Shown here piece by piece: positions 1-5,191 of a DNA stretch of 5,191 nt. Source of the DNA: Clostridiales bacterium. GTDB lineage: Bacteria; Bacillota; Clostridia; TANB77; CAG-508. Under the pieces are notes generated by a model, which saw only the letters and a program-made list of their open reading frames with translations, was not told the origin of the DNA and made no database searches. The stretch lies in assembly GCA_003518755.1 (NCBI GenBank), contig DOYA01000111.1, positions 1 to 5,191 of the forward strand, read 5' to 3'. Position 1 is the first letter of the stretch. Each line of letters starts with the position of its first letter. The translations under genes and the position numbers were made by a program.

Positions 1-1440
1 AATACTCATATTCCAGAAACAACAAGTTTAACAGGAAATAAAAAATGGGAAGATAATGATAATCAAGATGGAAAAAGACCAGATAGTATTAAAATTATTT
101 TAAATAAGCAAATTGAAAATGGAGAAGTACAAGAAGCAGGAAATCAAATTATTACGGCAGAAGATAATTGGACATATAATTTTGAAAATATACCAGTATA
201 TGAATCTGGAAAAATATTAACATATTCAATTAGTGAAGAAGCTGTTGAAGGCTATACAATGCAATTAGATGGAAATAACATCATAAATACACATATTCCA
301 GAAACAATAAATATTTCAGGAACAAAAAATTGGGAAGATAATAATAATCAAGACGGAAAGAGACCTGAAAGTATAAAAATAGTATTAAATAAAAAAATTG
401 AAGACAAAACAACTCAAGTAACAACAAAGACAGTTCAGCCTGATGAAAATGGAACTTGGTCATACAAATTCGAAAATTTACCTGTTTATGAAAAAGGTAA
501 AAAAGTAGAGTATTCTATTGATGAAGAAAAAGTTCCAGAATATGAAACTATCATAGATGGTTATAATATTACAAATACTCATATACCTGAAACACTTACA
601 ATTGAAGGTGAAAAAACATGGGTTGATGCTGATAATCAAGATGGTTTAAGACCACAAAGCATTATAGTAAAATTGATTAAAGGTGAAAATGACAATAAAA
701 TTGAGGTATCAAGTAAAGAAATTTCAAGTGATTCTCAAGGAAAATGGACATATAAATTTGAAAATTTACCAAAATATGAAAATGGTAATGAAATTAAATA
801 CAGTATAGAAGAAAATCCGGTAGAAGGATACAAACAACGTATTGTAGGTACAGATATTATAAATACACATGTTCCAGAGATGATGACAATTAGTGGAGAA
901 AAAACATGGGAAGATGCTGAAAATAGAGATGGAAAAAGACCTGAATATATAACAATTAAATTATATAAAGAGGTTGGAGATAATAAAACACTTATAACAT
1001 CTAAACAAATATCTCCTAATTCAGAAGGAAAATGGCTATATTCTTTTGAAGATTTACCTAAATATGAAAATGGAAGTGAAATCAAGTATATCTTAGAAGA
1101 GGTAAATATTGATGGATATACAAAATCTTTTGATGGATATAATTTAACAAATACACATAATCCTGAAACAACAAGTATTTCAGCAAAGAAAATATGGGAA
1201 GATAAAGATGATCTTCTTAAACTAAGACCAGAAAGTGTTGACTTTAATCTTGTAATTGATGGAGTTGTATCAAATCAAAAATTAACTGCAAATGAAAGCA
1301 ATAATTGGCAAGTTACATTTAATGATTTAAGCAAATATAAAGACCAAGGAACAGAAATAAAATATAACATTATAGAAGAAAGAATTACAGGATATAAAGA
1401 ACCAGTATATGGAACAGAAAATGGAGTAGTTACTATTACA
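1..1440 (+). repeat. Five tandem Cna_B domain repeats (285-291 bp each)
   Basis: Units start at each NTH motif: 1-285, 286-573, 574-861, 862-1149 and 1150-1440 (95, 96, 96, 96 and 97 codons). Each has the order K-x-W near the start, RP-x-x-I/V, a W-x-Y/V-x-F segment, Y-x-x-x-E-E and a closing NT. The putative isopeptide lysines are K14, K109, K205, K301 and K397. The acceptor asparagines are N96, N192, N288, N384 and N481. The catalytic glutamate is four residues after the tyrosine (E79 in unit 1). N1 would be the acceptor of a preceding domain, so at least one more unit lies upstream. The DNA copies are clearly diverged and not near-identical. Unit 5 is the most different (LLKLRPES, closing with NTI instead of NTH) and makes the junction to the next domain type. 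Confidence 0.9.
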
Positions 1441-3831
1441 AATACAATAGATTATCCATCAGTTAATATTGAAAAAAATGCTGAAAAAATTAAAGCTGTT
1501 GATGGAAATAATTTTGAAGATATAATAAAAGATGAACAAGGAAATATAACAACAAAAGTAAATAGTGTTGGAGATATTATTAAATACGAAATCATTGCAG
1601 AAAATGATGGTACTCAAGTATTAAATAATGTTAACATTGTTGATCAAAACCATAATGTTAAAGTTCTAAAAATAACAAAAGGTACTGATGTTTACGAAGA
1701 TACAGGAAAAGAAGCAAATATTACAGCTGGAAATAATTTATTAGCATATTTACCAGATGGAGTTGAATATAAATTAGAACCTAATGAAAAATATATTATT
1801 GAAATAGAATATGTTGTAGAAAATATTAATAATACTGCAACAATAGACAATATTGCAGAAATAACTGCTAGAGCAGATAATGAAGATGTAACAGATAATG
1901 ATGATGAAAAAGTACCTGTAACACAAGTTATAAACAATAGTATAGAAAAAACTTCAGTTAAAGTTGGAAATACAACAGTTACAGATGAAAACAGGGAAAC
2001 AATAAAACTTAGAAAAGATGATGTAATAACATATGAAATCAAGGTTTCAAATCTAGGAAATGTTGATTTAACAGGTGTAAAAGTTACAGATGATCATAAT
2101 GTAAGAGTTAATAAAATAGAAAAATTAAATGATGATGGTTCAAGAACAAATCAAAATGATTTGGTAAGAACAGCAACATCAGAAAATTTACTTGGAAAAG
2201 ATGTTTTAGAAGCAGATACAACATATATAATTACAGTAACATATGTTGTTCCAGATAACGAAATAGATGAAGAATCTGAAAATGGCGATAAAATTATAAA
2301 TAATGCAACTATTACAACAAATGAACTTCCAGAAAAATCAGATGATGATACATTAACAAAAAATAGCGAAGCAATAATAAATATGACAAAATCAAGTAGA
2401 GTTTTAAATAAAGAAAATGGAAATAATACAGTATATGAAGGAGATATTATTGAATATACAATAACTGTATCAAATGATGGTAATATTTCAGGAAGTGCAA
2501 CAGTTAAAGACTCAGATTTAAAAGACAATATTAACAATGAAAAAGTTACAATAATGAATGGCAGAACAGAATTAAATAAAACAGAAAGTCTTACAACAAA
2601 GTGTATTAATGTTTCATCAAATAAATCAGACGTAACTACTATAAATGTTAACCAATTAGCTAATGGATATGAAATTCCTTCAATAGATAATGGAGAAAGA
2701 ATTGTTATAACATTTAGAGTAAAGGTTGGAAAACTTTTACCTGGAGAAACTATAGTAAATACACTAGCAGATCAAGAAAACACACATACACAAAATGATA
2801 TAGAAGCATCTATTAATTTAAACAAAGAATTATTGAAACCTCAAAATGTTGTTTTAGTTATAGATTTATCATTAAGTATGGCAGAAGATGTAAATTATCA
2901 TGGTGCACAAGACCCAATGGCAGATACTTACCAAAAAACAAGATGGTATGCACTAACTCAAGCACTAGATAAATTTTTAAATACATATATGAAAGATGGA
3001 AATCTTGCAGGAAATACAGTTACAATTATAGGGTATAATAATGAAGCAAAAAATCCTTTAGTAACAAATACAACAAGTCTTAGTGCAGCAAAAGCATCAT
3101 ATGCAAATGTATTTACTGAACAACAATATAATATGATTACAGGAGAAGATAAAAACGATGTAGATAACTTAACTGCAAAAAATACGGGAACACTTTTAGG
3201 TTCAGGAACCAATATACAAGGTGGACTTAGAAAAGCTTCAGATATAATTGGAAATAATGCAAAAGGTTCTAAAGTAATTTTAATGACAGATGGAGAAGCA
3301 AATAGATCATTAGATGCAAATGGAAATGCAACAGATTCAGGAGATCATGTTGGAAGAGCAATTAGTGAAGCAACTGCACTAAAAACTAAAGGAATTACGT
3401 TATATACAGTTGCACTTTCAGTTGGAGTTAATAACCAAACATATATAAATAGATTAGTAAATATGGCAAGTGAAGATGAAAATGGAGATAAATTAGCAAA
3501 ATCAGCTGAAGATATGCAATCACTTGTTGATTATTTTGAAAATGTTTCAGAAGTTTTATCAGAGCTACATGTTACAGGAACAACAGAAAATGGAATATTA
3601 TATTTGTCAGATAGCATTTCAATAGATTCTAGATATGTAAAAAATGTAGAAATTACAATACCAAACAATGATGGAATTAATCAACCAATTACAATAACTT
3701 GGGTAGAGTTTACAAATTATTATAATGCAACAGCTAAAACGATTAATATAAAACAATTAGCTTCAGATAAACATATAAAAGGTATTACAGGTGCAGTTAA
3801 AATAGATATTAATGTTGATTCTACATTATAA
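1..3831 (+). CDS. Large modular surface/adhesin-like protein: Cna_B repeats, DUF11 repeats, C-terminal VWA (5' end outside window)
   Basis: The frame is open from base 1 to TAA at 3829-3831, giving 1,276 visible residues. The methionine at 259 is internal to a repeat and is not the start. In window residue numbers: 1-480 are five tandem Cna_B-type domains (each with a K two residues before W, a Y-x-x-x-E and a terminal NT); about 484-945 are three DUF11-type beta domains; about 946-1189 are a VWA domain with MIDAS residues D955-x-S957-x-S959, T1070 and D1097 (in LMTDGE); 1190-1276 are a beta-rich tail. By family knowledge, Cna_B domains form rigid stalks locked by Lys-Asn isopeptide bonds, and VWA domains bind ligands through a divalent metal. 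I infer an extracellular adhesin or stalk protein. The C-terminus lacks LPXTG, a hydrophobic segment and a basic tail, and a terminator follows at once, so any anchor must be N-terminal or absent. The VWA domain is C-terminal, whereas typical pilus-tip adhesins carry it near the N-terminus. Domain calls are firm; the biological role is inferred. Confidence 0.93.
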   Translation, partial: NTHIPETTSLTGNKKWEDNDNQDGKRPDSIKIILNKQIENGEVQEAGNQIITAEDNWTYNFENIPVYESGKILTYSISEEAVEGYTMQLDGNNIINTHIPETINISGTKNWEDNNNQDGKRPESIKIVLNKKIEDKTTQVTTKTVQPDENGTWSYKFENLPVYEKGKKVEYSIDEEKVPEYETIIDGYNITNTHIPETLTIEGEKTWVDADNQDGLRPQSIIVKLIKGENDNKIEVSSKEISSDSQGKWTYKFENLPKYENGNEIKYSIEENPVEGYKQRIVGTDIINTHVPEMMTISGEKTWEDAENRDGKRPEYITIKLYKEVGDNKTLITSKQISPNSEGKWLYSFEDLPKYENGSEIKYILEEVNIDGYTKSFDGYNLTNTHNPETTSISAKKIWEDKDDLLKLRPESVDFNLVIDGVVSNQKLTANESNNWQVTFNDLSKYKDQGTEIKYNIIEERITGYKEPVYGTENGVVTITNTIDYPSVNIEKNAEKIKAVDGNNFEDIIKDEQGNITTKVNSVGDIIKYEIIAENDGTQVLNNVNIVDQNHNVKVLKITKGTDVYEDTGKEANITAGNNLLAYLPDGVEYKLEPNEKYIIEIEYVVENINNTATIDNIAEITARADNEDVTDNDDEKVPVTQVINNSIEKTSVKVGNTTVTDENRETIKLRKDDVITYEIKVSNLGNVDLTGVKVTDDHNVRVNKIEKLNDDGSRTNQNDLVRTATSENLLGKDVLEADTTYIITVTYVVPDNEIDEESENGDKIINNATITTNELPEKSDDDTLTKNSEAIINMTKSSRVLNKENGNNTVYEGDIIEYTITVSNDGNISGSATVKDSDLKDNINNEKVTIMNGRTELNKTESLTTKCINVSSNKSDVTTINVNQLANGYEIPSIDNGERIVITFRVKVGKLLPGETIVNTLADQENTHTQNDIEASINLNKELLKPQNVVLVIDLSLSMAEDVNYHGAQDPMADTYQKTRWYALTQALDKFLNTYMKDGNLAGNTVTIIGYNNEAKNPLVTNTTSLSAAKASYANVFTEQQYNMITGEDKNDVDNLTAKNTGTLLGSGTNIQGGLRKASDIIGNNAKGSKVILMTDGEANRSLDANGNATDSGDHVGRAISEATALKTKGITLYTVALSVGVNNQTYINRLVNMASEDENGDKLAKSAEDMQSLVDYFENVSEVLSELHVTGTTENGILYLSDSISIDSRYVKNVEITIPNNDGINQPITITWVEFTNYYNATAKTINIKQLASDKHIKGITGAVKIDINVDSTL
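1441..2835 (+). repeat. Three DUF11-type 'conserved repeat' beta domains within the surface protein
   Basis: Three related segments lie at about 1450-1932, 1942-2373 and 2380-2835. Each opens with an I-E-K or M-T-K lysine strand. A [VE]GD/DD-[IV]-I-x-Y-x-I-x-[VA]-x-N-x-G core follows (VGDIIKYEIIAENDG, KDDVITYEIKVSNLG, EGDIIEYTITVSNDG). Each closes with an I-x-N-x-A/L strand. This pattern matches the DUF11/TIGR01451 family of Gram-positive surface-protein repeats, which typically act as stalk modules. The linkers after units 1 and 2 are acidic (TDNDDEK, KSDDDT) and could bind calcium, which is inference. Unit 3 is longest and carries the only cysteine seen in the visible protein (residue 868). 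Confidence 0.75.
2836..3567 (+). other. VWA (von Willebrand factor A) domain with complete MIDAS
   Basis: The first core strand NVVLVIDLSLSM carries the D-x-S-x-S motif (residues 955-959). GSGTNIQGGL provides the MIDAS threonine (1070), and VILMTDGEAN the distal aspartate (1097). A later strand, ITLYTVALSVG, and a helix before residue 1190 complete a Rossmann-like VWA fold of about 240 residues. An extended segment between the second strand and GSGTN (about residues 1020-1065) is longer than in a minimal VWA and could be a ligand-facing insertion. An intact MIDAS suggests real metal-dependent binding and not a degenerate fold. Confidence 0.9.
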
Positions 3832-3839
3832 TACAAAAT

Positions 3840-3875
3840 AAGAGATTTAAGTATATATTACTTAAATCTCTTTTT
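3840..3875 (+). terminator. Rho-independent terminator of the surface-protein gene
   Basis: A perfect 13-bp stem (3841-3853 with 3859-3871) extends by one A:T pair at its base and encloses a 5-nt TATAT loop. The 3' arm runs into a T5 tract (3871-3875). It begins nine bases after the stop codon, so transcription of the large gene most likely ends here and the next gene needs its own promoter. Confidence 0.9.
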
Positions 3876-3919
3876 GTAACAAAAAAGTAATATTGTTTTA
3901 ACATAAACGTAACATAAAT
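3876..3919 (+). promoter_or_regulatory. Four 11-bp-phased direct repeats (GTAACA/TTAACA), putative response-regulator box
   Basis: Read in 11-base steps the region is GTAACAAAAAA (3876), GTAATATTGTT (3887), TTAACATAAAC (3898) and GTAACATAAAT (3909). Copies 3 and 4 share TAACATAAA exactly. One repeat per helical turn on one DNA face is the arrangement used by OmpR/PhoB-family regulators. Bacillus PhoP is known to bind tandem TT(A/C/T)ACA hexamers with about 5-bp spacers, often four of them. Here the array ends 4 bp before the -10 box and would cover about -60 to -17. Which regulator binds is inference, and the base composition favours chance A/T matches. Confidence 0.5.
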
Positions 3920-3923
3920 AGTG

Positions 3924-3934
3924 TATAATATAAT
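3924..3934 (+). promoter_or_regulatory. Candidate promoter -10 (TATAAT) for the downstream gene
   Basis: TATAAT occurs at 3924-3929, and a second overlapping TATAAT at 3929-3934. At 17-bp spacing the -35 position of the first would be ACATAA, a poor match to TTGACA. TTAACA at 3898 is closer to consensus but leaves a 20-bp spacer. A perfect -10 without a good -35, next to phased repeats, resembles an activator-dependent promoter. Transcription would start near 3936-3941, giving a leader of about 90 nt. Confidence 0.6.
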
Positions 3935-3965
3935 TTAAGATTGTATAAGAAATACATAAGATATT

Positions 3966-4011
3966 TGCCTTTTAACTTATAGGCAGGAAGGGAAAGATAG
4001 CTTTATAGCTA
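3966..4011 (+). promoter_or_regulatory. Leader RNA with two small hairpins flanking a Shine-Dalgarno-like run
   Basis: Hairpin 1 pairs TGCCT (3966-3970) with AGGCA (3981-3985). Hairpin 2 pairs TAGCT (3998-4002) with AGCTA (4007-4011) around a TTAT loop. Between them is the purine run GGAAGGGAAAG (3986-3996), the only good Shine-Dalgarno match in the leader. It sits about 30 nt from the ATG at 4027, too far for ordinary spacing. An alternative pairing, ATAAG (3956-3960) with CTTAT (3976-3980), would compete with hairpin 1. I do not recognise a known riboswitch class. The stems are short and may be fortuitous. Confidence 0.35.
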
Positions 4012-4026
4012 ATAAATGCTTAAATT

Positions 4027-5052
4027 ATGTATATTAATAAATATTTAAAAAAAATGAATATTGAACCTATATCAGAAATAAGAGTAAAAGAAAAATGTGA
4101 ATTTGCTAATAAAGTTGCCATGATAATGACAGATAGTCTAATTGATTACAATTTGGATTATTTAAGAATTGTTGATATATTACAACATACTGGAATGTAT
4201 ATTGCCAAGATACCTAAGAATTTATCTCCAGTTAATTATTCATATTTAGATATGAAAATATATATATCTGAAAATATAAATCTTGATAGTAATAATGAAT
4301 ATGTATTACACGAAGTAATACATAGAATTCAAGAGTATAGGAACAAAAAAGAAAAGTTAATTCAGCTTGGACTATGTGATGTTAAGGAAACAAAGATTAA
4401 AGGATTGGCATTAAATGAGGCTGCAATTCAGTATATAGTACAAAAAGTTTTAAATGGAAATGTTGAGATAGTTGACATTTATAATATGAAAATTCCTACA
4501 ATTAGTAAAAATTATTATCCAATACTTACAAATCTAATTGAACAAATTGCTTTTTTAGTTGGAGATGATAAACTAATAGATAGTACTTTAAATTCAAATA
4601 ATGAATTCAAATATGAAACAATTGATATATTAGGTGAAGATGTATATAATTCTATAGAAAAAAGCTTTGAACAAATATTAGAAACAAAGAATTTATTATT
4701 AAAAGACACAGATCAAAGTATATTCGATAAAAATGTTGATTTAATAAAAAAGGTTTATATTGATACACAAAGTAAAATAATGAATTCATATTTTAGTAAT
4801 CAGTTTAAAAAGATAAAAAACACAGAACAGCTTAAAGATTTTAGCAATAAATTAGTAGATTATAGGCAATATATTGGATCAAATGAAGGTCAAGTTTTAT
4901 ATTCAGAATTTTTTCAAAATATGCAAGATAAGATTAAAGAAAAAGAACAAAGTTATATAAATAAAGCATTAATCGTTGTTAAAGAAAATAGATTTACAAA
5001 AGTTTATAATAAAATAAAAAACTATTTTAAAAGTTTAGTATTTCAAAATTAA
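4027..5052 (+). CDS. Putative HExxH zinc metallopeptidase-like protein, soluble, family not recognised
   Basis: This encodes 341 residues. I see HEVIH at residues 95-99 inside a predicted helix, then LNEAAIQY with E131 about 32 residues later. This is the gluzincin arrangement: H95 and H99 as zinc ligands, E96 catalytic and E131 as third ligand. There is no signal peptide or membrane helix, so the product is probably cytoplasmic. The C-terminal ~200 residues look mainly helical and Lys/Glu/Asn-rich, ending in a basic amphipathic stretch (about 322-341). The substrate is unknown. The first ATG is taken as start because an in-frame TAA lies at 4021-4023. No Shine-Dalgarno sequence sits at normal distance, and an alternative ATG at 4054 (codon 10) has none either. 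The gene is monocistronic by appearance: terminators lie on both sides, and its own promoter with phased repeats is at 3876-3934. The peptidase role rests on two short motifs and is moderate; that it is a real gene is near certain. Confidence 0.85.
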   Translation: MYINKYLKKMNIEPISEIRVKEKCEFANKVAMIMTDSLIDYNLDYLRIVDILQHTGMYIAKIPKNLSPVNYSYLDMKIYISENINLDSNNEYVLHEVIHRIQEYRNKKEKLIQLGLCDVKETKIKGLALNEAAIQYIVQKVLNGNVEIVDIYNMKIPTISKNYYPILTNLIEQIAFLVGDDKLIDSTLNSNNEFKYETIDILGEDVYNSIEKSFEQILETKNLLLKDTDQSIFDKNVDLIKKVYIDTQSKIMNSYFSNQFKKIKNTEQLKDFSNKLVDYRQYIGSNEGQVLYSEFFQNMQDKIKEKEQSYINKALIVVKENRFTKVYNKIKNYFKSLVFQN

Positions 5053-5053
5053 T

Positions 5054-5086
5054 AAAGCTCTTGGGTATTAGAAACCAAGAGCTTTT
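5054..5086 (+). terminator. Terminator hairpin after the metallopeptidase-like gene, probably bidirectional
   Basis: An 11-bp perfect stem pairs AAAGCTCTTGG (5054-5064) with CCAAGAGCTTT (5075-5085) around a 10-nt loop. It begins one base after the stop codon. The plus-strand T run is only four bases. On the minus strand the hairpin is followed by TTTATTAATTTTG, so it could also terminate leftward transcription from a convergent gene. Confidence 0.8.
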
Positions 5087-5191
5087 AAAAAAATATTTTT
5101 AAAATATGCAAAGCGATAGTACTTGCAATTACTTTCCAACTTACTTTTAACGAGTGAAAAAATACGTTTTTAACTGCAACTAATTTATGTT
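5085..5191 (-). CDS. Possible 3' end of a convergent gene (partial, hypothetical)
   Basis: On the minus strand one frame is open from the window edge (first whole codon at 5189) to TAA at 5087-5085. It gives 34 residues from HKLVAVKNVFF to IALHILKIFF. No start codon ATG occurs in it, so it would enter from outside the window. The stop overlaps the base of the shared hairpin, as expected for two convergent genes using one terminator. The other two minus frames and the plus strand here are broken by stops. A 34-codon open stretch can arise by chance in such AT-rich DNA, and I do not recognise the sequence. Its last ~20 residues are hydrophobic with interspersed lysines. Confidence 0.4.
   Translation of the reverse strand, partial: HKLVAVKNVFFHSLKVSWKVIASTIALHILKIFF

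Noticed and set aside
259..261. ATG at 259 as start of the large gene
   Set aside because: The same frame is open from base 1 and encodes a complete Cna_B unit upstream. The ATG lies inside a repeat and has no ribosome binding site.
1..1440. CRISPR-like or mobile-element repeat array
   Set aside because: The ~288-bp periodicity is wholly explained by protein domain repeats in one continuous reading frame.
281..3212. Minus-strand open frames at 281-463, 735-1085, 1692-2042, 2151-2537 and 2958-3212
   Set aside because: They lie opposite the large gene and are rich in Phe/Ser/Leu/Ile, as expected from the complement of its A-rich codons. None has a recognisable domain or promoter context.
3956..3985. 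H-type pseudoknot from ATAAG:CTTAT and TGCCT:AGGCA
   Set aside because: The arms interleave correctly, but no nucleotides are left for the loop that must cross the first stem. The two pairings are better seen as alternatives.
3966..4026. Known riboswitch in the leader
   Set aside because: I compared it by eye with c-di-GMP-I, cobalamin, preQ1 and tetrahydrofolate consensus motifs and saw no match.
4054..4056. Alternative start of the HExxH gene at codon 10
   Set aside because: It has no better ribosome binding site than 4027, being preceded only by an A-rich run. It cannot be excluded, but the first ATG is the simpler choice.
4515..4709. Minus-strand 64-codon frame inside the metallopeptidase-like gene
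   Set aside because: It is antisense shadow of a well-supported gene, with no recognisable motif.
5093..5107. AT-rich palindrome ATATTTT-T-AAAATAT
   Set aside because: It leaves no room for a loop and is expected by chance at this base composition.
5106..5150. Plus-strand 14-codon ORF starting ATG CAA AGC
   Set aside because: It is very short, has no ribosome binding site, sits after a terminator and is opposite a longer open frame.

Overview
The window is a very AT-rich stretch, with A/T-ending codons throughout and TGG for tryptophan. It carries a huge repetitive surface-type protein, intrinsic terminators with U-tracts and low-GC promoter elements. This fits a low-GC Gram-positive bacterium (Firmicutes; a gut or host-associated Clostridia-like lineage is my guess). 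Nothing in the sequence fixes the genus.

Positions 1-3831 (+) are the 3' part of one very large gene. Its reading frame is already open at base 1, so the beginning, including any signal peptide, lies outside the window. The visible 1,276 residues are modular. Five tandem ~96-residue Cna_B-type domains (1-1440) are followed by three DUF11-type 'conserved repeat' beta domains (about 1441-2835). Next comes a von Willebrand factor A domain with a complete MIDAS metal site (about 2836-3567), then a short beta-rich tail (3568-3828). The gene ends directly at a strong terminator. No LPXTG motif, membrane helix or basic tail is present, which is unusual for a protein that looks like a Gram-positive adhesin.

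Positions 3832-4026 form a compact intergenic region. It holds the terminator, then four 11-bp-phased direct repeats (GTAACA-like) ending 4 bp before a TATAAT -10 box, then a ~90-nt leader with two small hairpins around a purine-rich, Shine-Dalgarno-like run. The repeats look like a binding site for an OmpR/PhoB-family response regulator (PhoP-box-like). The next gene may therefore be separately and conditionally transcribed.

Positions 4027-5052 (+) encode a 341-residue soluble protein of unrecognised family with an HExxH motif and a downstream NE motif, so probably a gluzincin-like zinc metallopeptidase. It is followed by a hairpin that could terminate both strands. A minus-strand frame open from the window edge (5191) to a stop at that hairpin (5085) may be the 3' end of a convergent gene.

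The two main genes share orientation but are separated by a terminator and a promoter. I see no direct evidence that they work together. No RNA gene, mobile element or CRISPR array was found.
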